NCBI GenBank assembly: GCA_023439505.1
Contig: JAEXNR010000027.1
Location: 5,058 to 69,057, forward strand
DNA: 64,000 bases
Origin: Bacillota bacterium
Lineage (GTDB): Bacteria > Bacillota > Clostridia > Lachnospirales > Lachnospiraceae
Direction of reading: 5' to 3'
The notes under the pieces were generated by a model. It did not search any database. It was given only the letters and a program-made list of their open reading frames with translations, and had not been told where the DNA came from. A program made the translations under genes and the position numbers. Positions 26,865 through 34,929 of the stretch are shown piece after piece (positions within the stretch are counted from its first letter, which is position 1; each line of letters begins with the position of its first letter).

Positions 26865-27476
26865 TCAGGCAAATACTAATGTTCCAAAGAATTCCGGCAT
26901 ACCAAAATCAGGAATATCACTATTCACATCATTCCAGGCAATGTAATGAGGCGTATTTGTTAAATCTCCGCACTTGTAGAAATTTGCTCTTATTTCCATT
27001 CCCTTCACGATCTTAAACGCGGGATAGAAGATTTGCACGAATTTAACGGGAATCTGAAATTCAGCTGCCCAACCTCCCGGTATACGGCATGTCTTAATAT
27101 CAAAAAGCTTCTTTCCCTCCGGAACAAGGATCCGCACACTCTCCTGACTATTTGGCCCAAATCCCAGATAATAGGAACCATTTGGATTAATCTCCATATC
27201 AAAGTATCTGGAATCCTCGGTCCCCGGGCAGAAGAAAAACTCCAGACAACTGTCTTCGCAAACCATATCGTAATCTCCATGGTACTCCGCTCGAATATCA
27301 GCTTCTCTTGCTTCAAGACGAACATAAATCGCTTTTTCATCATATAAAAGTCTTGCCTCCGGATAAATATCTGTTTTTGGAAGCCATAGGTACTCATTCA
27401 TGGGAGCAGTTTTTGCAAGCATAAAATCAATCTCTCCCTCATGAAAACTAACCGGTTTCATATTATATTTTTTCAT
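26865..27476 (-). CDS. CBM9-like (DOMON-type) carbohydrate-binding protein
   Basis: The 203-aa protein is a single carbohydrate-binding family 9-like beta sandwich. Signature positions: IYVRLEAREADIRA, the CEDSCLEFFFCPG strand, YFDMEINPNGSYYLGFG, a FYKCGD turn and the closing FGMPEFFGTLVF. There is no signal peptide, which is unusual for a binding module and suggests an intracellular role. Free-standing CBM9-like proteins of this sort are common in gene clusters for uncommon sugars in Firmicutes, with no proven activity that I can name. Confidence 0.75.
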   Translation of the reverse strand: MKKYNMKPVSFHEGEIDFMLAKTAPMNEYLWLPKTDIYPEARLLYDEKAIYVRLEAREADIRAEYHGDYDMVCEDSCLEFFFCPGTEDSRYFDMEINPNGSYYLGFGPNSQESVRILVPEGKKLFDIKTCRIPGGWAAEFQIPVKFVQIFYPAFKIVKGMEIRANFYKCGDLTNTPHYIAWNDVNSDIPDFGMPEFFGTLVFA

Positions 27477-27519
27477 ATCTTAACCTCCTTTCCGCACGGT
27501 CTGCGTGCAGTTTCATTTT

Positions 27520-29052
27520 TTATTTATTCCCGGATGTTACAATCAGTGCCTGCATCTCCTGATAGGTGTGATACCTGCTTTCTTTCTTACCGGCATATAC
27601 CGGATTAGCGATTCCGATAAACTCGCCCTTTGCATTGCGAATCTCTATGTGTATCCATTGATAAGGTGATGCATCACCGCGATAGGTAAAATGGATCTTT
27701 GCGGTCCCCGGATCTATCTCTTGAACCTGCACCTGCCTGCCATTTACCATAAGTTTGCAATTCATAATTTCTTCTGCCACTGTAACATGAATCGTATATT
27801 CAAGAAAATAAGGCCTGCAGGTACAAGCCTCCGGCAGACATTCTCCGGGTAGATAAGAATACTCCTTTGTCTCACCATCAAACCGTAAAGTTATAACCGG
27901 CACCAACTCAATAAATCTACTGACACAACTATGTCCCGATTTGACATGCGCAAGAATCGCTTTTGGGGATAATTCTTCAGAATAAACAACAGTTCTTGGA
28001 TCCCCTATAATAGAAGGAAGTATCGCGTTATCATAACGCTCCTCCACCAGATTATGGGCATCACTTCCTCCGATAGCATAGACCTTGTGCCCATCTTCCC
28101 ATAACAGATAAAAAAGTTTTAGTGCGAGCTCATTGGATACCGCTGCATTGTCGTAGGTCGGATCATTTTCAATTTCTATGGTATCAAATAAGTGAATAGG
28201 GATATTGAATAATTCCCAACTCCAGGGGTATAAAAAAGGATGATTTAAACTGTTGATATATCCTTTTTCTCTGTTTCTCTCCATGATCGCAAGAACAGCT
28301 TTCTCCGTTTTCACTTGATCAGACGGGTTAAGGAAAATGTCTTGTATCTCTTTTGGAAGTTCTCTGATTCCAAAGCAGTTAAGATGACCGAATTCTGTAG
28401 TCACCTCAATCCCGGGGATCACCAGGGTTTTGGCTGCTTCAAAACCGGTATGAATTAAGTTATGCTCCGTAGTCACATAAAAATCCAACTTCTGCTCAGC
28501 TGCAATCTGCATAGCCTCCTTCACACTGCATTTACCGTCGGAAAGCCGGGTATGGGTGTGAAAATCACCTGCATACCATCTCTCCTGATCCGAATAACAC
28601 CGTGCTTCATCATATTCGCTCAAGGTTAATTGATCTTTCTCCTTATCATAATCCGTCCACGATTCCTCACCAATATGATCCGGTGGCGTGTTTGCTGTAT
28701 TACATCGAAACCGAAGGGTTACCATCGCTGGCTCTTGAAACAGTTCATTAAAATTTTCATACATACAATATAAACTGCACTTCCAGCTTCCCCTCATAAT
28801 AGGCCCCGGTATGCCTCCGATACTGGTATTATCTTTCCTGCCTCCGATAATATAACGTAACTCTCCATGGCTTACTTCTCTTTGCAGTCTAATGATATTT
28901 CCTGGATCAGCTATTCTAAGAAAACACTTAAATCTTAACTTATCCTCCAGCTCCAGCGAAATTTCTATATTTTGATAATCTTTTGCAAGATGAAATTCGA
29001 TGGTTTTGTTCACATTCAATTTTGATAATACCATCTGATACGTCCGCTCCAT
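27520..29052 (-). CDS. CehA/McbA-type metallohydrolase with PHP domain
   Basis: The 510-aa protein has an N-terminal beta-rich region (1-155) and then a PHP metal-dependent hydrolase domain. GDFHTHTRLSDG (His165) opens it, followed by TTEHN, EVTTEFGHLNCFG, NHP and GGSDAH; all metal-ligand motifs are intact. A C-terminal beta domain of about 110 residues follows. The family contains phosphoesterases and carbamate/ester hydrolases. There is no signal peptide. A hairpin (29098-29148) separates it from the gene upstream, so it may begin a second transcription segment of the cluster. Confidence 0.85.
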   Translation of the reverse strand: MERTYQMVLSKLNVNKTIEFHLAKDYQNIEISLELEDKLRFKCFLRIADPGNIIRLQREVSHGELRYIIGGRKDNTSIGGIPGPIMRGSWKCSLYCMYENFNELFQEPAMVTLRFRCNTANTPPDHIGEESWTDYDKEKDQLTLSEYDEARCYSDQERWYAGDFHTHTRLSDGKCSVKEAMQIAAEQKLDFYVTTEHNLIHTGFEAAKTLVIPGIEVTTEFGHLNCFGIRELPKEIQDIFLNPSDQVKTEKAVLAIMERNREKGYINSLNHPFLYPWSWELFNIPIHLFDTIEIENDPTYDNAAVSNELALKLFYLLWEDGHKVYAIGGSDAHNLVEERYDNAILPSIIGDPRTVVYSEELSPKAILAHVKSGHSCVSRFIELVPVITLRFDGETKEYSYLPGECLPEACTCRPYFLEYTIHVTVAEEIMNCKLMVNGRQVQVQEIDPGTAKIHFTYRGDASPYQWIHIEIRNAKGEFIGIANPVYAGKKESRYHTYQEMQALIVTSGNK

Positions 29053-29097
29053 CCCACATTCCCCCCTTTAGCAAAGCATAATGTATACATTTAAAAC

Positions 29098-29148
29098 AGG
29101 CCTGTATCTTATCGTCAGGCAAAGGAACGTTCAATAGAATACAGGCCT
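29098..29148 (-). terminator. Hairpin inside the catabolic cluster (attenuator or internal terminator)
   Basis: 10-bp perfect arms at 29098-29107 (aggcctgtat) and 29139-29148 (atacaggcct) enclose a 31-nt loop. On the minus strand the stem is followed by GTTTTAAATG, a short U run. It sits in the 147-bp gap between the TIM-barrel gene and the PHP gene, the largest gap but one in the cluster. Confidence 0.55.
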
Positions 29149-29199
29149 TCTTATTTCTATATTACCTATCATATATAATGATTTTGATGGTAATCAAAG

Positions 29200-30240
29200 T
29201 TATTTTAAATATTGCTTGCGGTTCTCTGCCAGAATTCGATCCCTTTCCATATTCTTAATCCTCCTCATGGCTTCACAAGTTCTGGCCCATGCCAACTCGG
29301 GATTTCTGGCTGCATAATCGTTAGACTCACTGCCATAATACCCCCAGGCAATGATTGTTCTGGCTCCGGCATCATATGCTGCTTCCGTTGCGATGACAAT
29401 GTCCTCCTCCGCTCCTCTGGGATTGTCATAAGCCTGAATCCATATGTTATGATCCTTGTGAAATCTCTCGCTGACATCCAGATTCAGCTTTGTATTTGCA
29501 TAAACAAAGGGATATGCTTCCAACTCCTTCTGTCCAAGCCAGTAAGGGTCGGAGCCGATATTGCTGACGGCGGGAAGACTGCAAAGACGATCAATGGTTT
29601 CAAGATTAATCCCATACTGGGTTCCCAGCATAACACAGATGATATTTTCCATGCCAAGATCAGCACTATACTGTGTGATTTCACGAAAATAATCTACAAT
29701 TGTCTCGATTCTGAATTCCTCCGCATCTGCATCGGCAATTTCCGGCATGGGACGGTTATACTTCTCCTCAAAGAGCTTTTTACAACGTGGACAACTACAG
29801 CTGTAAAAGGTTTTATTGTCTTTCTCCATTAAGGGAAGATGGGGTTCATCCCAAAAGATTGTCTTGCCGCCGATTTCTTTGACCGTATTGATCCAGTCCT
29901 TTGTGAACTTACGAAAATCAGGGCTGTTCAAACAAGCACGCACCGGATCCATCTCTCCATTGGAATAAATCACGTGACTGTCCGGACAATAAGCCAGAAA
30001 ATGCGATTTATCTCCCGGAGGACCTCCCAGTCCCCAGTTATCTACCCATACCTCCAAGCCCACATCCTCGGACATGGCTATCATGTCTTTCATTCTCACC
30101 TTATGTCTGTCCCAATCCGTATGGGAAAACATATGTACCACAAGATCCATATCATTTCTGATCATATCTCTCATATCCTGCTGCGCGTGATGGAGCATGC
30201 GGTTTCCATGATATGCAGCGCCTAATTTTAAAGGTTTCAT
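29200..30240 (-). CDS. Putative TIM-barrel glycosidase-like protein
   Basis: The protein is 346 aa from the ATG at 30240 (GGAGG 5 nt upstream). It has barrel-like strands with LKLGAAYHGNR at the start, GLEVWVDNWGLGG, an acidic FWDEPH at a strand end, and CSCPRCKKLFEEKY, a CxCxxC helix seen in several uncharacterised GH42/GHL-like families. Late strands include NLDVSERF and IIAWGYYGSES. The acidic residues suggest hydrolysis of a glycoside, but the family is not identified with certainty. There is no signal peptide. It lies between the concanavalin-like gene and the PHP gene. Confidence 0.6.
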   Translation of the reverse strand: MKPLKLGAAYHGNRMLHHAQQDMRDMIRNDMDLVVHMFSHTDWDRHKVRMKDMIAMSEDVGLEVWVDNWGLGGPPGDKSHFLAYCPDSHVIYSNGEMDPVRACLNSPDFRKFTKDWINTVKEIGGKTIFWDEPHLPLMEKDNKTFYSCSCPRCKKLFEEKYNRPMPEIADADAEEFRIETIVDYFREITQYSADLGMENIICVMLGTQYGINLETIDRLCSLPAVSNIGSDPYWLGQKELEAYPFVYANTKLNLDVSERFHKDHNIWIQAYDNPRGAEEDIVIATEAAYDAGARTIIAWGYYGSESNDYAARNPELAWARTCEAMRRIKNMERDRILAENRKQYLK

Positions 30241-30304
30241 TATATCCTCCATTCTAAGAATCTATCATTTACCATTTCGTTTCCTTTGATTCTCCCTTAT
30301 TCAT

Positions 30305-30934
30305 CTAAAAATTTGGAACATAACTGCTGTTGATTGCCTCCCAATTGGGTTGAATCACTTTAAGACTCCTAAACTGAACCTGGCTGCAGTAAGCCCCCAG
30401 ACCCACTTTATTACAATCTCTAAGCTCCTCCGCTGTCGGATCGAATAATTCCACCACCAGCTCCCCATCTACAAAAAGAAATGCATGATTGTCAATTACA
30501 CCTGTCTGGATGTGATAGGTTCTTCCTGGCACCAGTTGAAACAAAGACGTTCCCGCCCAGGGGACACATTGAGGATAATGCTCGATCCCGGCTTTATTGT
30601 CCCACCAGCCTGCAAGACCACCGATATATCCTCTTCCGGCATCATTCTTCTCAAAATCCCAGCCTTCTGTTCGAAAGGTAAAATTCAAATCATTCTGACA
30701 GGGTGCAATCGTTCTCCCTTCAAAGTCCAACAAGATATCGTATGGGAAATTCTCCTTCAGATACACAATAGCTCCTGCATTCTCCCGGCAGCTTCCCGTA
30801 AGCCATTCCCCCTGCACCGACCATTCCCCACCGGTAACATCAAAATCCTCCTTCAGTGAGGATTCGGAGAAAACCTTCTCATAGAGTATTGCCGACTTAC
30901 TTAAATCAATGTTTTTACTGTTTATCTTCAGCAA
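30305..30934 (-). CDS. Concanavalin A-like jelly-roll protein (DUF1961/DUF1080-like)
   Basis: The 209-aa protein is predicted all beta. The motif order DFDVTGGEWSVQGEWL, FPYDILLDFEGRT, DLNFTFRTEGW, GRGYIGGLAGWW, GRTYHIQTGVIDNHAFLFVDGELV and KVGLGAYCSQVQFRSLKV is the pattern of lectin-like domains related to LamG, DUF1080 and DUF1961. There is no signal peptide. It may bind or hydrolyse the intracellular sugar handled by this cluster. Function unknown. Confidence 0.6.
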   Translation of the reverse strand: MLKINSKNIDLSKSAILYEKVFSESSLKEDFDVTGGEWSVQGEWLTGSCRENAGAIVYLKENFPYDILLDFEGRTIAPCQNDLNFTFRTEGWDFEKNDAGRGYIGGLAGWWDNKAGIEHYPQCVPWAGTSLFQLVPGRTYHIQTGVIDNHAFLFVDGELVVELFDPTAEELRDCNKVGLGAYCSQVQFRSLKVIQPNWEAINSSYVPNF

Positions 30935-30994
30935 ATTAATCCTCCCCGGCAGCTGTCTCGCTGCCTCCCTTTCCTTAATCCCATGTTAAAATGA

Positions 30995-32053
30995 TTAACT
31001 CTCTAACCATTTATGAAGGTTTTCACGAACAAACAGATCATCATTCAAATGGGGATACATATCATATACCCTGTCGATCTCTTCCTTTTGACCAGGTGAG
31101 AGTGTCTCCTCAGGATCCAAACACCAGATTCCCTTGAGCAGTCCCTGTCTGCGGAGTACCTCATGAACTCCGGGGATGACTCCCCGAAAACCATTGGCTG
31201 CATCGAAGAAGGCCGCATTACAATCGGTAATCTGATTTGCAAGGGTTAATAGTTCCCTTGGAATCTCCTCCTGTCCGGATGCCTTCTTAAGCCGCTCAAA
31301 GATGGCAACAACCGTATGGGTCCACATGGACCAATGTCCCAGAAGACCACCTACAAACCGCTTCCGATAGACTTTATTGTCCTTACGAAACTCAAAAGAG
31401 CTTAAAAGATCCACTACGATATTATCGTCATTGCCTGTATACAATGAGATCTGATCACTGCGGCTGGAAAAGGCTGCTGCCCTGACCACATCAAGGGTCT
31501 GATACCGGTTAAAGGGAGCTGCCTTAATCGCTATCACCCCGTTAATTTCGCACAGTCTGCACCAGTAATCATAGCTTAATAATCGCCCTCCCACAGATGG
31601 CTGAAGGTAAAATCCAATCACGGGAAGAACATCAGCAATCATCCCGGCGCGCTCAATCAGCATATCTTCACTATAAGAGGATAAGCTCCCTGTACTTAAC
31701 AGCACCGCATCATACCCCAGATTCTTCGCCAGTGACGCCTCCTTTACCGCCTGTTGTGTGGGACCGCACACCCCGGCGATCTTAATGATTGTTTTACCGG
31801 TTCTGTTCTCATAAGCTTCTACTTCCTCATGCCCGATCCGAAGCAATGGCTCATATAAGCCTACATTGGGATCACGAATTTCAAACTGGGTTGTATGGAC
31901 ACCAACTGCCAGTCCCCCCGCTCCCGCATCCAGATAGTATCGGATCAGAGCTCTCTGATAAGTTTCATTAAAGGAGCGGTTTTCATTCAGCGCAAGGGGG
32001 AATGCGGGAATCACAGTTCCTTCTCTTAACTTTTGCATTGCTTCCGGTCTCAT
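30995..32053 (-). CDS. Dihydrodipicolinate synthase / N-acetylneuraminate lyase superfamily protein
   Basis: The 352-aa (beta/alpha)8 class I aldolase-type protein has Tyr149 in IGFYLQPS and Schiff-base Lys177 in IAIKAAPFN at the canonical spacing. The usual GT(T/S)GE pyruvate-carboxylate site is replaced by VGVHTTQFEI, so the substrate may not be a simple pyruvate adduct. It is about 50 aa longer than DapA. The start codon overlaps the epimerase stop by one base (TAATG), so the two are coupled. It probably cleaves or dehydrates a keto-sugar acid. Confidence 0.85.
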   Translation of the reverse strand: MRPEAMQKLREGTVIPAFPLALNENRSFNETYQRALIRYYLDAGAGGLAVGVHTTQFEIRDPNVGLYEPLLRIGHEEVEAYENRTGKTIIKIAGVCGPTQQAVKEASLAKNLGYDAVLLSTGSLSSYSEDMLIERAGMIADVLPVIGFYLQPSVGGRLLSYDYWCRLCEINGVIAIKAAPFNRYQTLDVVRAAAFSSRSDQISLYTGNDDNIVVDLLSSFEFRKDNKVYRKRFVGGLLGHWSMWTHTVVAIFERLKKASGQEEIPRELLTLANQITDCNAAFFDAANGFRGVIPGVHEVLRRQGLLKGIWCLDPEETLSPGQKEEIDRVYDMYPHLNDDLFVRENLHKWLES

Positions 32054-33069
32054 TAATATATTCCCTTCCTTTCTTCAAAATGGGTTGGCTTATTCATTGA
32101 CTTGCCGCCTTCCATTATCCATTCGGCCTGCCATTGTATCATCTGTCCCAGTGATATTTTGGGATAACCAAAAAGGGAAGACATTTTTGTTGTATTGGAC
32201 AGAAAGGAATCATTAGACTCAGTGCCTTCCAGGAAGCATTTCTTGTGAAATATTCTTGCAAATTCCTCTGCGACATAACGAACGCTGATTGTTTCAGGCC
32301 CGGTTACATTCAGGATATTGGCGGGACTTTGTGTATGCAGCAGGGAACGGATTGCTATTTCATTGGCATCTCCCTGCCAGATACAATTAAAGCTTGCATT
32401 GGATAGATGAATCACTTCTTCCTTCCATACCTTTGATGCGATATCATACAAAACACCGTAGGTCAGAGCAATTGCATAATTTAAGCGATAAATAAGAACC
32501 TCCGTACCATAGCGGAGAGCGCCATATTGAAAACAGCGTTCTCTTGCCAGACAGGATTGCGGGTATTCTCCTGTCGGATTCAACTTCGTTTCTTCCACAC
32601 ACCCCCCTGAATAGCTTGGTACAATAGGATAGATGTTGCCACTGGAAAATACGACAATTTTAGATCTTTTAAACCTTTCTGCTACCAGAGACGGGAGCCA
32701 TGCATTCATTGCCCAGGTGAAGGGTTCCTGACCGTCGGTTCCGAATTTGCGCCCCGCCATGAAGATCACATTTTCAACATCCGGTATCGCATCAAGTGCT
32801 CCCTCTTCCAATAAATCGGAGGAAATAATTCTTACTCCCTGATTTCTCAGCGCCTGTGCGGTCTCCTTATCGGAAAATCTCGAGACGGCAAAGATTTCTT
32901 TCTGTATACCTGCCTTTTTGACCGCATTTTTAGCAAGCAGCGCAAGAGATGGCCCCATCTTTCCTCCTGCTCCAAGAATCAGAATATCTCCCTGGATTTT
33001 TTTCATATCAGTTATCAGTGCCTCCGATGGCTCAGTTAACATTTGATTTAATATTTCTTCCGACCACAT
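32053..33069 (-). CDS. NAD-dependent epimerase/dehydratase (extended SDR) with altered active site
   Basis: The 338-aa protein has glycine-rich NAD motif LILGAGGKMG, then FMAGRKFG and VFSSGNIYP strands typical of extended SDRs. The catalytic YxxxK reads Y169-PQS-C173, so the general Lys is replaced by Cys in an otherwise clear SDR context (QSCLARERCFQY). It is coupled to the DHDPS-family gene downstream (one-base overlap). It may bind NAD and act through another residue, or have a changed reaction. Confidence 0.82.
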   Translation of the reverse strand: MWSEEILNQMLTEPSEALITDMKKIQGDILILGAGGKMGPSLALLAKNAVKKAGIQKEIFAVSRFSDKETAQALRNQGVRIISSDLLEEGALDAIPDVENVIFMAGRKFGTDGQEPFTWAMNAWLPSLVAERFKRSKIVVFSSGNIYPIVPSYSGGCVEETKLNPTGEYPQSCLARERCFQYGALRYGTEVLIYRLNYAIALTYGVLYDIASKVWKEEVIHLSNASFNCIWQGDANEIAIRSLLHTQSPANILNVTGPETISVRYVAEEFARIFHKKCFLEGTESNDSFLSNTTKMSSLFGYPKISLGQMIQWQAEWIMEGGKSMNKPTHFEERKGIY

Positions 33070-33112
33070 ATCATGTTCCTCCCATTATCTGACCACAGCC
33101 TTTAATTCCTAT

Positions 33113-33877
33113 CTACAAGTCCTGGCCAAAAAAATTTTTCCCGGAAAGTATCCTCTCTTGCAGTAAGCCGTCAATTTCATCCGCTTGAATTAAAAGCAGT
33201 GTACTTTTCATACTAAAGACAGGTGCCAGCGATCCGTAAACCATCTGATGGATGATTCCATACTCTATTAATCTTTCAAGCGGAAACAACAAATCCTTTA
33301 AGCCGCTGCTGTCGTAGGATACCTGGGGGTTTTTTAGTAAAGTTTCCTTAATTTCAAATAATTCATCCATTCTGATATTACAGAGCAATATCTTCAGTCC
33401 CTTTTCTTCTGTCAGAAAACGGGATACTTCATCCATGGGTACGCTTTTGGGATGAAAAAGATAACTTACCCTTTCATCCTCCATCCGTAGCGTCAAAAAG
33501 AGTGGAAGCCCATAACTTTTTAGTACCTCACATAACTTCTTTACCGGCTCCTGATCCAGTCCGTAATCATGAAATCCAGGCAGGATTCGCACGCCACTGA
33601 TGTTAAATTCCTTAACTGCACGTTTTATATCATCAAACGTTCCCGGCAATGTGGGATTTACTGTCATAATGTGTTGATAATCCGAGTCTTTGATTTCCTC
33701 ATGCAACTCCTTCTCTGCCTCATAGGGATCATTATAAAAGATTGCATTGGTGCTTGATATGTATCCGCAAGATATTCCATTCTGCTGGTGCAGCCTCAAA
33801 ATCTGTTGAAAACTATTATTCCTGACCTTATGAAACGGCCATCCACCTGCAAAACAATTAAAGTCTATCGCATTCAT
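33113..33877 (-). CDS. Amidohydrolase-fold protein lacking the usual metal ligands
   Basis: The 254-aa protein opens with IDFNCFAGGWPFHKVRNNS, where amidohydrolase-2 proteins have DxHxH; both His are replaced (Asn and Phe). The late strand reads YGSLAPVFSM in place of the GSD motif, so the last metal-binding Asp is also missing. The barrel pattern (GVRILPGFHDYGL, LPLFLTLRMED) is kept. I recall other members with a D-x-N...WPF opening, so this may be a natural metal-free subfamily rather than decay. It lies between the epimerase gene and a metal-competent paralogue. Confidence 0.75.
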   Translation of the reverse strand: MNAIDFNCFAGGWPFHKVRNNSFQQILRLHQQNGISCGYISSTNAIFYNDPYEAEKELHEEIKDSDYQHIMTVNPTLPGTFDDIKRAVKEFNISGVRILPGFHDYGLDQEPVKKLCEVLKSYGLPLFLTLRMEDERVSYLFHPKSVPMDEVSRFLTEEKGLKILLCNIRMDELFEIKETLLKNPQVSYDSSGLKDLLFPLERLIEYGIIHQMVYGSLAPVFSMKSTLLLIQADEIDGLLQERILSGKNFFGQDL

Positions 33878-33959
33878 TCTTCCTCATTTCTGTGCTGCTT
33901 TATATCGCACTTGACAAGATATTGGCTCTCAGGCTTGTAAAAACCCCCCACGCTGCTTC

Positions 33960-34706
33960 TCATAGTACAAATTTTTTGTCAAACAGATGAAGCGCATTTT
34001 TATAAAGAATTTTTTCCTGTTCCTGCTGACTAAGTTTTGCTTCCAAAACCTGACCCAGATTCACCAAATACGAACAATTCATATCCGAGCCAAATAAAAT
34101 ACGGTCTGCACCCAGGTATTCCACTGCATAATCCAGTGCATCTCCTACGAAAATAGATCCGCTGAAATCTACCCAGACATTTTTGCAGTCCCTGATGGCC
34201 GGGATGCCGTGATAACAATTTCCTCCGAAATGTGCCATAAGAATTTTAGCTTGTGGGTAGCGTCTTGCAATGGTTGCTACATGGTTTCCGACGGACTCTT
34301 TTGGAAGCTGTCCGTTGGCCTTGTGGAATGCATGAATCAACAGCGGAACCCCATAATGAATCGCCTGCTCCATAACCGGATTTACACATTCCTCATCACA
34401 GAAGGTGGATACCCAGAGCTTAATTCCCTCCATCCCCTGATCCTCAATACCATGTCTAAGTACCGTAATTGCATTATCATGTTCGGGACTTACATATACA
34501 TAGCCTCCCACATTGTTCTTATGTTCTTTTATAAACATTTCCACCTCATGATTGGCTTCCTTTACTTTCTCCTTTGTGGGGGTATAAGTAGTTAATCCTG
34601 AAACATATATCTTATCAATCTCATATCTTTCGATCGCCCGCAGTAATTCTGCCTTTGTCTGCTGATAGTCATATCCCCATAGATGGGTATGTACATCGAT
34701 GATCAT
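33960..34706 (-). CDS. Amidohydrolase 2 family metal-dependent hydrolase
   Basis: The 248-aa TIM barrel has an intact metal centre: DVHTHLWG (HxH), GIKLWVS, LIHAFHK, MAHFGG and FGSDMN. The family includes uronate/aromatic decarboxylases and lactone hydrolases. It is the first gene of the 24.4-34.7 kb cluster; its promoter must lie in 34707-34850. The close neighbour at 33113 is probably its degenerate partner. Confidence 0.88.
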   Translation of the reverse strand: MIIDVHTHLWGYDYQQTKAELLRAIERYEIDKIYVSGLTTYTPTKEKVKEANHEVEMFIKEHKNNVGGYVYVSPEHDNAITVLRHGIEDQGMEGIKLWVSTFCDEECVNPVMEQAIHYGVPLLIHAFHKANGQLPKESVGNHVATIARRYPQAKILMAHFGGNCYHGIPAIRDCKNVWVDFSGSIFVGDALDYAVEYLGADRILFGSDMNCSYLVNLGQVLEAKLSQQEQEKILYKNALHLFDKKFVL

Positions 34707-34851
34707 AAGACAGACCTCCTTTCCATTCCTCCATGTGCCACATCTTCAGATTCCAATAAATCCTTAACCATAGGCCGAAGGATCTTCGGTAATCGGAGTA
34801 AAACAGACCGCTAACTTGTTACTATAGACATTAATTAAATTATAAAACATC

Positions 34852-34885
34852 AAAAAAAGAATGATATGGCTACACCATATCATTC
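34852..34885 (-). terminator. Terminator of the response-regulator gene
   Basis: An 11-bp perfect stem pairs 34859-34869 (gaatgatatgg) with 34875-34885, with a 5-nt loop. On the minus strand it is followed by seven U residues (plus-strand A run at 34852-34858). It separates the regulator gene from the catabolic cluster. Confidence 0.88.
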
Positions 34886-34929
34886 CTATGTATAATTCTT
34901 GGTTTATGCAAATCCTTTATGTATCCTAA

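Noticed and set aside
34775..34789. Short palindrome ccgaaggatcttcgg upstream of the catabolic cluster
   Set aside because: Six-bp arms are expected by chance at this frequency; no flanking promoter geometry supports an operator.
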